Assembly: GCA_903813345.2 (NCBI GenBank) | Contig: CAIIXF020000003.1 | Span: 7,031,815 to 7,095,814 of the forward strand | Source of the DNA: Owenia fusiformis | Lineage: Eukaryota > Annelida > Polychaeta > Sabellida > Oweniidae | Reading direction: 5' to 3' | Length of the DNA stretch: 64,000 nt | Part shown: in pieces, positions 11,941-23,800 of the stretch | How positions within the stretch are numbered: the first letter of the stretch is position 1 | Layout: each line of letters begins with the position of its first letter | Position numbers and translations under genes: made by a program | The notes under the pieces: model-generated | Told to the model about the DNA's origin: nothing | Databases searched by the model: none | The model's input: the letters and a program-made list of their open reading frames with translations, nothing else

Positions 11941-12372
11941 GAAGACAAGTTTTCTTTAGAAAAGAGTAATATCATGTAGAAAATTGAATGTTTCTAAATT
12001 TTTATTTTCTATCTAATAAATTATTATTGTTAAAAATAATTTTTATTTTATGTTAATTTATGTAGTAAATCATATTTCAACGTGGCCCATTAACGAATAT
12101 TTATATAGTTATGAATTCTGGATCTTTAAAGATACTATTCCTCAACTGTAGTAGATAATCTGAATCTGGCCATGAATACATTTCTTCTTCTGTTTGTTTC
12201 TTCCAATTAACGTTTCGTGACAGTGAGTATTTTATTTCTTAATTTTACTTTTTAATCACCAATGTCACAATGATTTCCTTTTTCGCATCACCTATTTGAT
12301 CGATCACCATGTCAGCATTATTTATTAGGCATTGCCCTCAATATTGTAATGTAAATATAGAGTTTTTAAACT
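11941..12372. other. AT-rich intergenic stretch, nothing recognised
   Basis: Very AT-rich. No exon, repeat unit or RNA gene was recognised on either strand. Confidence 0.4.
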
Positions 12373-13265
12373 AGTACTAAAGAGATTTCGGAACTCACTT
12401 ATAGCAGTTTTCCCGTATAACTTCTGAGGCGTTTGATTACGTCATCATTTATTGCGTAGCTCTCTAGGTCCATAAGACGTGTGATATTCTTACTTGTCCC
12501 ACGATTAATGTGTTATCTGTACAATAACAGCTATTGGTATTTCTGATATTATTGAAATCCGTGTGATACTTTCCAGAAAATCGTTTATCAAACTCATATG
12601 CGTGTGATATCGTTTATCTCACGCATATCCGTGTGATATCACATTTGCATTTCGCGCCACAATATTGTTGGAAATTAGGTCAGAAAACTCATTCTCTTTT
12701 GAGAAAATAGGTCCGTTGATTTATTCTCTTTAAGTTTCATTGGTGTATTGAATTACGATTGTGTATATAATTTGATTAGAAGGCTGCTAACTAACGATTA
12801 AAAATGATATTTATGACGAACTATATCATGTTACTTACTTTTAATTGTTAAAATAATGTGTTTCAAATATTCAATTGATATTCTAATTTCTAGTTTATAT
12901 TGTCTGCCAATGTCCTGGAAATTGGATCAGAACATCACAAGGTGATTGTAATAATGGGATAAACCCAATATCACATAATTTCTCGTAATATCATTTTATC
13001 GCCTCGTAGATATCAAATATCAACACTCATTCGCTTCGCTCACTCGTGTTGATATTTGATATCAACTCGGCGATAAAAATGATATCACTCAAAATGATGT
13101 GATATTCTGTATTTATAGTCGACGATTTTAAGAATATCACACTTCTGGATGTATGGAACTCTCGCAATAAATGATGACGTAATCAAACGCTTTATAAGTT
13201 ATACGTTATAATACGGGAATGATAAACGTGTTATAAGTGAGTTGCGAAATCTCGCAACTAATACC
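12373..13265. mobile_element. Inverted-repeat element (MITE/foldback type) with internal palindromes
   Basis: The left end at about 12385-12500 (GAGATTTCGGAACTCACTTA, later GATTACGTCATCATTTATTG) is matched in inverted orientation by the right end at about 13135-13265. Inside, 12990-13085 is a near-perfect palindrome with arms around GATATCAAATATCAACAC and a 19-nt loop. A smaller palindrome lies at 12590-12640. The related sequence at 19045-19270 shows that this is a family. No ORF. Confidence 0.8.
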
Positions 13266-13463
13266 CTCGCAAGATAATAATCTGATGTTAAATGGATGAA
13301 AGGAGGCAACAGTTTATAGTAATCATGTGTAAGGTGAAGACCGCTTTTAAAGAACCAGGATTAAACTGCTAGTATTGAAAATGGGTAGCCTTTCTGCTAA
13401 CTTCACTTTGAAATTTTCATAAAGTTTACCCTTAGACCCAGAAGCAATCAGTAGAATAACACA

Positions 13464-13571
13464 ATGGCCTCTGAGTGTATCAAAACATTGTATGCTGGTA
13501 CCATGGAGGTTGCGTTGAATGGAAGATCTTCATCGGTGTTGTATATGCTGCTGCTTTTAAAAAGGGTAGAG
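13464..13571 (+). CDS. Possible orphan first coding exon (36 codons)
   Basis: ATG at 13464 in a good context (ACACAATGG) opens 36 codons that end exactly at a consensus donor (GAG|GTAAGT), in phase 0. The peptide begins MASECIKTLYAG and ends in a leucine-rich stretch (VLYMLLLLKRVE). No partner exon was found, and it cannot join the GIMAP exon at 17327 because the phases differ. It may be the first exon of an unseen gene, a relic or chance. Confidence 0.3.
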
Positions 13572-14212
13572 GTAAGTGGTGCTTATCTCGAAGAAATACT
13601 TTAATAAATTATAGAAAACTCAAAAACGTTGGCCTTTTGACGTTATTGACACCAAGCGATTTAAATGTTCTCTCGATTTTAAAGTAAATGTTGTTAAACG
13701 ATCTCTGCTCCGCAATATTGCATTTAACATCGGTGCTGATTGATTACTCAAGTGTATTAATTTCGATCGTGAATTTCACATTTTATTAAAACAAATGAAA
13801 ACGATGGATTCTGTACAATAAAGAATTGTTGATAAAAATATTAATACAATAGTGCTTGCTAATACAATACAATAGTACGTACGTATACAGTTTAAAACTG
13901 CTATACTTATTTTCGAAGGAAGTGCTAAAGATCTCAAATGCTTACTAATTTTTCTTATGGCGGATTTGAAGTTTTGATTTTATTCGCATAATTTGTATCA
14001 AGATGTAATATGGAATGAAGGCCTAGCTTGGCGATAATTACATTATTGGCCTCATTTCATTGGCCTGTAATCGCGAATGGTTTCTGAGGCTATATTACAC
14101 TCGGTTTAATTCAAAAATGTTGTCTGGTAAAACAGGTTTAGGGCAAATCATGACATGAACATGAATCTATGATTATCCTTCGATCATTTTCTCGAATTCT
14201 AAATACTTGTTT
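13572..14212. other. Intergenic stretch, nothing recognised
   Basis: AT-rich sequence between the orphan exon and the 3' end of the minus-strand GTPase gene. No exon, repeat or RNA gene seen. Confidence 0.4.
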
Positions 14213-15045
14213 CTATATTGTTCCTGTACTTTTAAGTATGTTAACAACAATGGTACTTATTCCACTTGCGACTGCTACAGCTGTACCGATTGCCTTGAAA
14301 ACAGGCTTAAAATATTTTTTATATTTTCCCCAACTATGAGCAATCTTATGCTTCATAAGCCTTTTCTCGGTGCCAGTAGCAACAGCGGCCACTTCTGTAA
14401 CTTCATCAGCAAGTTTCGTCAATCCACGTTGATCTTGGTACCGTCTATGAAACAGTCTCCATGCTCTCATCTGTTCAAACATCAGTAACCCACAACTTTT
14501 CCTTTCATCTATTGGTTGGCTGTTGTCGATGAAGACATAACGATAGTCGCACTTGGAAAGTAAGGCATGTACTTCAGTTGGGCAGTTTTTGAAAATGAAA
14601 TCATCGACAGAAATCTTTTGGCGTTCAAGCTGATCTCTGCCGGTGAAGATAACGCATGCGTGCTTATAAAACTCTTTTCCAAAAATTGCTTCACATTGGG
14701 CAATTGTGTTGTTATCCTCAGCAGTGAAACGAGTTGTTGACGATAACACGATGCAAAACACATGTGGACCAGGAGCAACCAGGACTACGGATTTGACCAA
14801 TTCATCAGCTATATACTCGGGAGTAATGTTCGCTCGCGTGTCGCAGAGTCCTGGAGTATCAATGATTTCAATGGTGGACCTGGCTTCTCTCAAATAGAAA
14901 ATATCATACTGACATTCTGATGTTTGAGATTGTAGTCCACACGATGATTTGAAAGTACCTTCTTTTCCACGGATAGAGTTCGCCGTGCTACTTTTACCAT
15001 TTCCCGTTTTGCCAATTAAGATAATGCTCACAACCCTTGAACTTC
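14213..15045 (-). CDS. GIMAP/AIG1-family GTPase, minus-strand copy (main exon; 5' exon not found)
   Basis: One large exon encodes an AIG1-type G domain. The P-loop is GKTGNGKSS, the G3 motif DTPGLCD, the G4-like segment FTGRDQLE and the G5 region VFIDN. A helical linker and a hydrophobic C-terminal segment (AVAVASGISTIVVNIL) that could anchor in a membrane follow. GIMAPs are GTP-binding scaffolds tied to immune-cell survival in vertebrates and expanded in several invertebrates. The frame stays open about 80 nt upstream of the exon. The partner copy's acceptor (TTCAG|GGGTTGTG) reads TTCAAGGGTTGTG here, so that AG is lost. An AG ten bases upstream (TTTTAG at 15046-15051) would restore phase. 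No counterpart of the partner's 28-nt first exon was found. The start is unresolved, and the copy may be a truncated duplicate despite its intact domain. Confidence 0.88.
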
Positions 15046-15127
15046 CTAAAATGAAAAGAAAATTGTACCCATACGGTTTCACGAACATTTTACAGAATAA
15101 GGTATTTCCATTGGTACTAATATTCAA

Positions 15128-15409
15128 ATAATTTTAAGAGAACTTGTGCGTAAAATTGTTGAAAGGACAAGTCTCAGTTTCGAGAACAGTCTCCTGGGCT
15201 AATATTTTTTCATGAAAAATATAGAAATATCACCCAAATTAAATTATGAGTATTCAAAAGAGGACATTTAAATCTACAAGATGTAAAAATATCAAAATGA
15301 TCCAAAGCAGGCGTAACGTGCAGTAAACTGATGAACTTCGTTCTCCAAACCGAGACTACATATACTATTTTGTTCCTTTGAGAATGAATTCTCCCCTATT
15401 TAGTATTTA
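15128..15409. other. Upstream of the minus-strand GIMAP-like gene; no first exon recognised
   Basis: I looked here on the minus strand for an equivalent of the 28-nt first exon of the plus-strand copy and found none. Confidence 0.4.
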
Positions 15410-15785
15410 CTCGATATATAGTGTATCTCATACTTGAGTGGGTTTGGGGTAGATATCACACGGGAATATATATCATATCTGAGGAGCGGGCAGGATATAT
15501 TGTATATGTCCCGCTCCAGGCCAAATGCGGGCAGATATAATATATCCATCCCGCTCCCGGGAATTTTTCAAAAGTTTTAAAAAATATCAAAAAATCAACA
15601 TTTGAAAGTTTAAAATTTGTTAAAAAGTTTAAATGTAACAATTTCATTGTATTGAACTAAAGGAATATCACGAAAATGTTAAATATAACACTGTGTATAA
15701 ATTGTGCTTTTACAGTATAGGCCTATCTTGTCATTTGAAAAGGGTGGAACCCCAAACCCACTTAAGTATGAGATACACCAGTTAT
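15410..15785. mobile_element. Small inverted-repeat element
   Basis: GTGTATCTCATACTTGAGTG at 15421 is matched by its reverse complement (CTTAAGTATGAGATACAC) ending near 15780. The neighbouring GGGTTTGGGGT and ACCCCAAACCC extend the arms to about 30 bp. The inside is rich in ATATATC and CCCGCTCC. No ORF. Confidence 0.75.
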
Positions 15786-15925
15786 GTACGATTGGTTTTG
15801 GATATAGGGTATATCCCTCGGGAAATATTTATATCTCCCCTTGGTCCCTTCGGTCCCTCAGGCTGATATAAATATATTCCTCAGGATATAACCAATATCC
15901 AAAACCTCCCAGTACATAACCCTTA
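15781..15925. mobile_element. Second small hairpin element directly adjoining the first
   Basis: GTTATGTACGATTGGTTTTG at 15781 pairs, with small differences, with a CCAATATCCAAAACC and GTACATAAC stretch ending near 15922. The interior has further ATATCCC/GGGATATA complementarity. Confidence 0.65.
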
Positions 15926-16183
15926 TGTACGTACCTCTTTCATGGTGGAACCTCCTACTTGTAGCCATTTTCTTATTTTCGGTTGTCTTAAAAAAATATA
16001 TCTCTAAATGTCATACTTGAGCTCTGTGTGACTTCATAAACTTTTGATACGGGCGTTTACATTCCGATTGTCTTTATGTATGAAAGTTATCTAACGTATG
16101 TGCTCAAGGCTTGATGTATTTATTGACTCAGATCACTGGGTCAGAAAGCCATGTGTTAAGTACTTCCTTATGCATGTTATGTG

Positions 16184-16703
16184 GTACAGTAAAATTTTAA
16201 ATGTTTGGAACCACTTTGAATTTAAAAAATAAGCAATCAAATGACTATATTGGAACAGTATATGAAAACATGGAAACATATGTACAAGTCCTAACTTTTG
16301 TATATTTCAGATAGTTATGTATAAAGTGCAGCAAAGCTGTGGCCTTTTGTAATTTAGGGAGTTTATGTTTATGTTTATTTCATTTTTTAAATTCACACAA
16401 ATATACAATGTATGAGTGGGTGACACTTAAAAAGTGTATATTCCCAACAAATTTTTACAATAAAAGTTGTGTGTTGTCATACCTGTTAATGTGCAGTTTC
16501 AGCCATATTATTTTTTGTTCGAAGAAGCATCAAAAAATAAGAGGCCACAGATATGATAGCTAAACTACAAAACAAACTAAAATATACAAAAGTTAGGACA
16601 TGTATAAATGTTTCTATTTCCACATATTCTGTTTCAATATGGTCCTTTAATTGCTTAATTTTTAGATTCAAAGTAGTTCCAAACAAAATTTTACTGTACA
16701 TAT
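16184..16703. mobile_element. 520-bp inverted-repeat element with ~120-bp arms
   Basis: The left arm (16184-16312, from TACAGTAAAATTTTAAATG to CCTAACTTTTGTATATTT) is repeated in inverted orientation at about 16570-16703 with roughly ten percent differences. An inner pair, CTGTGGCCTT and GAGGCCACAG, lengthens the stem. It is intergenic, between the two GIMAP-like genes, and has no coding capacity. Confidence 0.78.
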
Positions 16704-17116
16704 GAATGTCAATAAACCTGTTTATTTCAAAGTGAAAACTTGAATCGAAGAAACATTAATGAACTCTTACTTGAAATATGTACTCATGCGTGACAAAAGG
16801 AACAGGACCAAAAAGCATCACAAAACACAGGAAGAAAAAAAGAGACATTCAAACTTACAACCAGCACACAACCAGAAAAATCAACAACCCGAAATGTAAT
16901 TTATGAAAACGATTTAATCCTTTGACTTTGTGCCATTTGTCAATACATATATCAAACACTCAACAATCAATTCAAATAGTTTTGAAACTTTATTACAATT
17001 ACTGTAATACATACAATGTAAACGGCCGAAATGGCACATACTTGCAATTGTCATCTACGTAGGTCAAGAACACGGCATTCAAAAAAGCCCTATCAGAAGA
17101 GAAGAATCACAGCAAA

Positions 17117-18150
17117 ATGGCTGATGGATCTCCACATGAAATAGGTATGTAGTATGAATGAGTGTTCATACTTTGTATTGGTTTTAATTTGAGATATTCT
17201 ACAGGTATATCATCATGGGCATTCTATCTACTAGGTACCAATGCTATCATTAAGTGGATATAGCTGTAGACACAGATGTCGAAAATTCATACGATAGATT
17301 CAAAATGATTTTCATATTTATTTCAGGGGTTGTGAGCATTATGTTGATTGGCAAGACTGGGAGCGGTAAAAGCAGTACAGCAAACTCTATCCGCGGGATA
17401 GAAGGCACTTTCAAATCATCGTGTGGACTGCAATCTCAAACATCAGAATGCCAGTATGATATTTTCTATTTGGAAGAAGCCAATGCCACCATTGAAATCA
17501 TTGATACTCCAGGACTCTGCGACACGCGAGCGAACATTACTCCCGAGTATATAGCCGATGAATTGGTCAAATCCGTAGTTCTCGTTGCTCCTGGTCCTCA
17601 TGTGTTTTGCAATGTGTTATCGTCAACAACTCGTTTCACTGCTGAGGAAAACGACACAATTGCCCAATGTGAAGCTATATTTGGCAAAGAATTTTACGAG
17701 CATTCGTGCGTTATCTTCACCGGCAGAGATCAGCTTGAACGCCAAAAGGTTTCTGTAGATGATTTTATTTTCAAAAACCCCCTACCCGAGGTACATGACC
17801 TACTTTCCAAGTGCGACTATCGTTATGTCTTCATCGATAATAGCCAACCAATAGATGAAAGGAAAACTTGGGGGTTACTCGTGTTTGAACAGATGCGGGA
17901 ATGGGAACTGTTTGGGAAACGATACCAAGATCAACGTGGATTGACGAAACTTGCTGATGAAGTTACAGAAGTGGCCGCTGTTGCTACTGGCACCGAGAAA
18001 AGGCTTATGAAGCATAAGATTGCTCATAGTTGGGGAAAATACAAAAAATATTTTAAGCCTGTTTTCAAGAAAATGAGTACACTCTTGTCAGTCATGGGTG
18101 GAGTGGGCAACATCGTTGTCAGTATTCTTCGAAGTACGGGAACACTCTAG
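17117..18150 (+). CDS. GIMAP/AIG1-family GTPase, plus-strand copy (two exons, 283 aa)
   Basis: Exon 1 is 17117-17144, beginning MADGSPHEI after a CAAAATGG start context. Exon 2 is 17327-18150, with an AG acceptor in TTATTTCAG. Phase 1 joins them to give GVVSIMLIGKTGSGKSS. The P-loop lies at residues 18-25 and the G3 motif DTPG at 69-72. The FTGRDQLE segment, the VFIDN segment and a hydrophobic tail before the stop follow. Compared with the minus-strand copy the G domain is nearly identical, while the C-terminal tail has diverged (KKMSTLLSVMGGVG versus KAIGTAVAVASGIS). The usual AIG1 fold and length support a functional GTPase. Target membrane and partners are unknown. A possible poly(A) signal, AATAAA, lies at 18552. 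Confidence 0.93.
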
Positions 18151-19044
18151 ATATACTATAGATCCATACGATACATTTAACGAATGGGAAATTGGTAATG
18201 ATTTGACATCATTTCGCCGAGAAATCGTAATTACAGTTAGCGAATGACATCCTTGGCCCAGGTGTAATTCATTGCATTACATAACATGAGCTGCTGTGAA
18301 AGCAGAGAAGATCCCGAAAGAGGATTTGGCCAGTGACAGCGATATTCTTTAGACTGGCATGGACCGATTTGGTGATAATATTATATATTAATGTCCAGAC
18401 CAAACATTTAGTCAGCAGTTGAAATAATTCTATTTTTTTAATTAAAAGGTTATAAGATTGCTGCATATTAAGTTTATTCAATCCTAAGATCACGCTCGGT
18501 GATCGTACAAAATTGATGGAGGGGGATTAGGCGATTTCTGCAAGAAAACTCAATAAATTTGGAAGATTTGGTTTTTAAAGAGAACATTTACAATGAATAG
18601 GTGCAGTGCATGGCAAATATGTTAGGTCATCTGGTATTTCCTTTTGAACTGATACCCTTGTAAGATATGAGATCTATTAAAAAGGCGCATCTTTATACAA
18701 AAGTGTTGTGTTTTAAAATATAGCATTTAATCTGAAATGTTTTTGATTACATTGTAATATTGATGCTATTTACCTGTATGTATTCATATAAGTGTCTCAT
18801 AAGCCGATGTGAAAGAAATGATGGTCCCCCAGGGATTCTGGTCCCCTTTCTTAATGGTCCTTACTGGCCCTGATTGCGTATAAGATAATGAGGGAAAGAG
18901 TTGTATTTAGAGTAGGACCATAATTTGATAGGACCTCCTACCATTCTACACCGGCATCGGCTAGAGTTTTTTTCTGTATTCTAGTATTGTATTTTATTGT
19001 ATGAGCCTGTGACACTATAATAAACTATATAAGCTAAACCATAA

Positions 19045-19270
19045 TTCTGGAGGTAATATAGAGATTTACCAACTCACTTATTAGCATGTTCATTATTCCC
19101 CTATAACTTATGCAGCGTTGATTACGTCATCATTTATTGCGCAACCCTATACGTCCATAAGTGTTATATCCGGACGTATGGACGACGACGATTAATAAGA
19201 ATATCACACTTATGGACATATAAAGCTGTGCAATAAATGATGACGTAATGAAACATGTTTAGATGTCAGT
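19045..19270. mobile_element. Second copy of the element family at 12373-13265
   Basis: It begins AGAGATTTACCAACTCACTT, then has GATTACGTCATCATTTATTG and, inverted, CAATAAATGATGACGTAAT, around a GTCCATAAGTGT/ACACTTATGGAC palindrome. It is much shorter than the 12.4-kb copy, as if the interior had been lost. Confidence 0.75.
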
Positions 19271-19526
19271 CATGGATGTAGCCAGACGTGAGGCAGAAGA
19301 GGCGACTGCCTCACCGAAATTTAACAGAAAGACTCTATGACAAGGGTAAGTGCATTTGTACAGACAATCAAGGAAGAACAGAGTACTGTTATCAAATACT
19401 ATGATACAGTTTATTGAGAAACCTACAGACTATATGCACATTTTGCAATATACACATACGTATGTACATGGAGTATACAGACTATTCAAAATGATAACTT
19501 TTACAACAATCCCATACAGCTCTATA

Positions 19527-19742
19527 CTGTACTTCTACTTAATTTGGCGCTACTTATTTTGGCAGATTTGCTGTTTTGAACATTTGGCAGCTACTTATGT
19601 TAATTTGGCAGACTTACAATATTACAATGTACTAACGGTGCTAATTTACATGCCACTAAAATTACCAGGGATTTTGGCGGCTACTTAATTTGGTGAACGT
19701 TAAGGATTTGGCGGATCTGCCAAATTAGGTAGAAGTACAGTG
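19527..19742. mobile_element. Small inverted-repeat element with internal 'AATTTGGC' repeats
   Basis: ACTGTACTTCTACTTAATTTGG near the left end is mirrored by a CCAAATTAGGTAGAAGTACAG stretch at 19719-19740. Between them, CTACTTAATTTGGCAG-like phrases recur irregularly. No ORF of note. Confidence 0.65.
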
Positions 19743-20879
19743 AGTTGTTATCAGTCATGGGCATAGCCAGCTGAGACAAGTACCTCACCAGCATTTCACA
19801 CAACTATCTATTAAACATGTTACAACACTTTTTGAACATTTGTCTTGTCTAATTCTTTACCCTGGCTACTCCCTTATTAGTATTTGCACACACATGACAA
19901 GTTATTTCACAATGTAATACTATACCTCATTCAGGGTACTATTAATAATTTTTGAAGGGGTGTCAGAGGAGGATGCTGTCACCCTGTCACCCCCCCCCCC
20001 CAAAATATCTGACTGGCCTGTAATGTCAGATTTGTCAAATTTCTCATTTTTGATTATGAGCATAGCTCTTTAATTTTGTCTTTCATGTAAATGTCCTTTT
20101 CTTTATCCATAGTCTCCAGGGTGACATGACTAACTTGTGCGTTTTGTGACAGCCCATTACATGTACACCAATGTGTCTAGAGTTTCTACTGTTGCTAGGT
20201 TGTTGCAGGTGAAGGAGGTGATTTCCCAGAATCCTCTATTACTATATGTGGGCTTGAGTAAAGTTGGCTAATTATTACCTGAAAAAGACCAGAACCCAGT
20301 TAAAAACATAATTTATAAATAGTTTTCACGATCAAATGAATAAATAGACAATTATCAGAATTCCAAATGAGAATGTAGTCAAGAGCATTATCAGCTGATC
20401 TAAAATTTGCTGCGGCAAATTGTATTTGACGAGGCAAATTCGGTTCAGAGCAAAATAACACAGTATGACTTCATTATCAAAGTTTCAATTAAAAATATGT
20501 TTGAATTCATATATCCCTACTTCATATCTGGATATGCCAATGGTAGACCTTGCTTCAATCAATCATACAATTACATACATGTGGGTGTATCCAGGGGGAC
20601 ATGCTATGGGTGTGACCTGCCACCCATGCTATGGGTGCACCTGCCACCCCCCCCCCAATAACCAATGCAAATAGAACAATTGAAGAGCTTTAAAATGCTT
20701 TTTATTTGAAGCTTCAAGCTCAATTTTGAAGGAAGTTGCATCAGTTTTTGTAAAATTCATTTTTTTGGTTGCTTTTGCCACAATCGCACCCATCCCCGGA
20801 CTGAAAACCTAATTTTTTTGATGATCACACCCCTATGACTGAAACCTGGCTACGCCCTTGAATTATTATACAAGCTTAC

Positions 20880-23800
20880 CTGTCGTTTGATTATTCCTAG
20901 ATTGTCATTCGCTTTTGCTATATATTCTGCCACTTTGTCTGGATCTGACTCATCTTTGTGTTCACGAAAAGCATCTTTTATACGTTGAATTGCATAGCAT
21001 CTGTGAACACATAATTAAAATATGCAAAATGAATGTTTACAAACATATATTTTGGGGGGTGATAAATGTTACTGAGGAGTAATGCATGTGTATAAGTCAC
21101 AGGGTAATCATAAAGTCTCTTTACAATTTCAATACAAAGTCTGTGTGATTTTATGGACACCCTGTGCATTGCAATGATAACTGTATCAGGTATACACAGT
21201 GAAAAGCAAAGGAGGATTAGCTCCCAGGGTTCCAACTTGATATTTTGCTGTATATATACAGTGTTACATAGAATGATGTCATGATTACAAATTTTAAAAT
21301 CAAATACATGTACATGTAGCTGCCATTCTTTCACTCCAGAATTCAAACAGCAAGTTTTGGTCTTAATTCCGAACAAAAATTTCAAGACACACAACTAATA
21401 TATCAAGATATTAGTTTAAATCTTTTGAGCTGCTGATTATGAATTTATAGCCAGTATAATATTAATGTCAGACAATGACGACATTTTCAATGCTGTCGTC
21501 GATATCAGTCAAGGTCACTAGAATATCGGCCATTCTCCTTGCAGTTCATACATTTGAAATTTCTATTAGAAATCAGCACTGAACTTGGAAATATATACAT
21601 GTAATGGGTTTGAACACAGGGAGACAATCCTCTTGGTTAGAGGGCAATTGTCATGAAAATGCAGAGCTGTCAAGTGTCCCGCGAATGGCGGGATTATCCC
21701 GCGAATTTGATCAAAATTAGGCTAATTCGCGTGTCCCGCGATGTCCCGCAAATGTGGTTTTTGACCTCCGCGAATTTCCGAAATTGTTGCAATCCCCTAT
21801 ATTGTGATTATCTTATCTTATAAAAGAAGCTAAGTTTTTGCACTTTTGAGGAGTAAAGTTTACCTAATTTTAAGTACCTAGCATGCTGTTGTTTGGTATC
21901 AAAATAAAGAGGAAGGGTTCAACTTTCATTTTAATTACGAAAATAGGGATGTAGGTCAAAAATAGTTCTAACGTTGGGCTTTTTACTATCCGTGTGGCCT
22001 TCATCTCAGAACTGAGCAAATGTTAGCAAACGCGAGTTACAATAAATGGACGCTGATATCTAGAAAGGGTGCATTGTAGAAAAACCGGGTACCGGGTAGT
22101 AAATCCTCCATGCTGGGTTCAAACTTGGTACCCGGTACCCGGTCAAAAAACGGGTACCCAAAAAACGAAAAATACGAATATATAACATAATTAGATTATG
22201 AGAAAACGTGTAAGATTTGTTTTGAATTCACAAAAATGTATGTAACATCCTTCAAAATTGAGCTAGAAGCTTCAAATAAAAAGTGTATTTAAGGCTCTTT
22301 TCTTCCTCTATCGTCATGGCCATATTTTCATCGGTTATGGGGCTGCGATCGCACCATCGCACCATCTCCTGGCTACGCCTATGACATTGTAAGACATAAC
22401 AATTTACAATTCAGTGGACATTTTGTCGAAAATTGGGATAACTTAAATTATGATTAATAATCAAAATCATGTAAATTAACACGTCACCTCCCTGCTAAAG
22501 CAACGATAGCTATTTACAGATTTAAATCATAATCAAATAAATTCACGTACCAACAAACGAACTATTGAAAATAGAGTAAGATTGATTTGTCTTGTTTTTC
22601 AAATCGTCTTACAATGTCATTGGCGTAGCCAGGAAGGGGTGCGATCGCACCCCCCCTCCCCCTTTCATTACCAATGGAAATATGATGATAGAGGACGAAA
22701 AGAGCCTTAAAATGCTTTTTATTTGAAGCTTCTAACTCAATTTTGAAGGAAGTTACATACATTTTTGTAAATTCAAAACAAATCTTACACGTTTTCTAAT
22801 GATCTAATTATGTTGTATATTCGTATATTTCGTTTTTTGGGTACCCGTTTTTTTCGACCGGGTACCAAGTTTGAACCCAGCATGGAGGATTTACTACCCG
22901 GTACCCGTTTTTTTCTACAAACCCTATCTAGAAAGGTAACCCCATTCCCTATAATTTGATGTAGATTAATCGAACCGCTATATCATGGGCTTTCAATTGA
23001 AAGAAAATGCCATGAATAGGTACATTTTAATATATAACATTATGGGGGTAAGCGTTTCATAGTTGTTCACGACGCCAGAAGTGCAAAGTAACAATTGTTC
23101 CGAATTTTTGAATTTCGTGTTAGATACGGTAATCACACCTGAAGCATGGTTTTTGCTTTTGAAAATAAAGTTTAATAATATTCCTATACGTATTTTGTGA
23201 AATTGTGTTGACGTTTATTTGAGTTACAATGCAACGGTGCATTGTATTTGATTAATCAGTATCTGGAAGTTTGATTTAAGTACTTTTACACGCTTTTACA
23301 TTAGTCCCAATCACGCAAATCCTTGAATGTCCCGGGACATCCTGCAAATTTAGGTGAATGTCCCGCGAAATCCCGCAAATTTAGGGCACTTTGTCTAAAA
23401 AATCTGTCCCTCTATCAAGTTTTTGGTGGTAAACCTGTTAACTATAGCGCAATTAGGGTGTTTGTCCCTCGAATGGTCCCGCGAAATCCCGCAAATTTGA
23501 TAAAAATTTGGCCTATTAGCGCAATCACGCAAATCCCTTAAATGTCCCGCGAAATCCCGCGAATTTAGTAGATGTCCCGCAAAATCCCGCGAATTTTGGG
23601 CACTGGGTCTAAAAAATCTGTCCCGCGAGAAAATCTTTAGGGGTTGACAGTACTGAAAATGTAATGATGATGTTAACATAAGTATTGTCTCAGCTATGTA
23701 TCATCAATTACACCAAACGTATATGTATAACAAAATAAGATTAACATTAAAATGATTTTACGTGTCGGTTTTTGGATTGTCTAAATTATGTATTCTCCCA

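Larger units (their letters stand above)
18151..20879. other. Non-coding stretch between the GIMAP-like gene and LYRM4 exon 2
   Basis: No exon was identified, and the expected last LYRM4 exon was searched for here without success. Contents: two small inverted-repeat elements (listed separately), a poly-C tract near 19990, and a dispersed repeat at 20570-20850 related to one arm of the palindrome at 22060-22937. Confidence 0.5.

Noticed and set aside
18269-18493. 74-codon minus-strand frame as LYRM4 tail
   Set aside because: Only scattered residues resemble the tail and no splice acceptor fits.
20100-20190. Candidate last exon of LYRM4 on the minus strand (a HIG-containing stretch)
   Set aside because: No acceptor at the right place, and the residues after HIG do not fit the family.
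20978-21394. 138-codon minus-strand frame
   Set aside because: Overlaps LYRM4 exon 2 in another frame and runs into intron. No domain.
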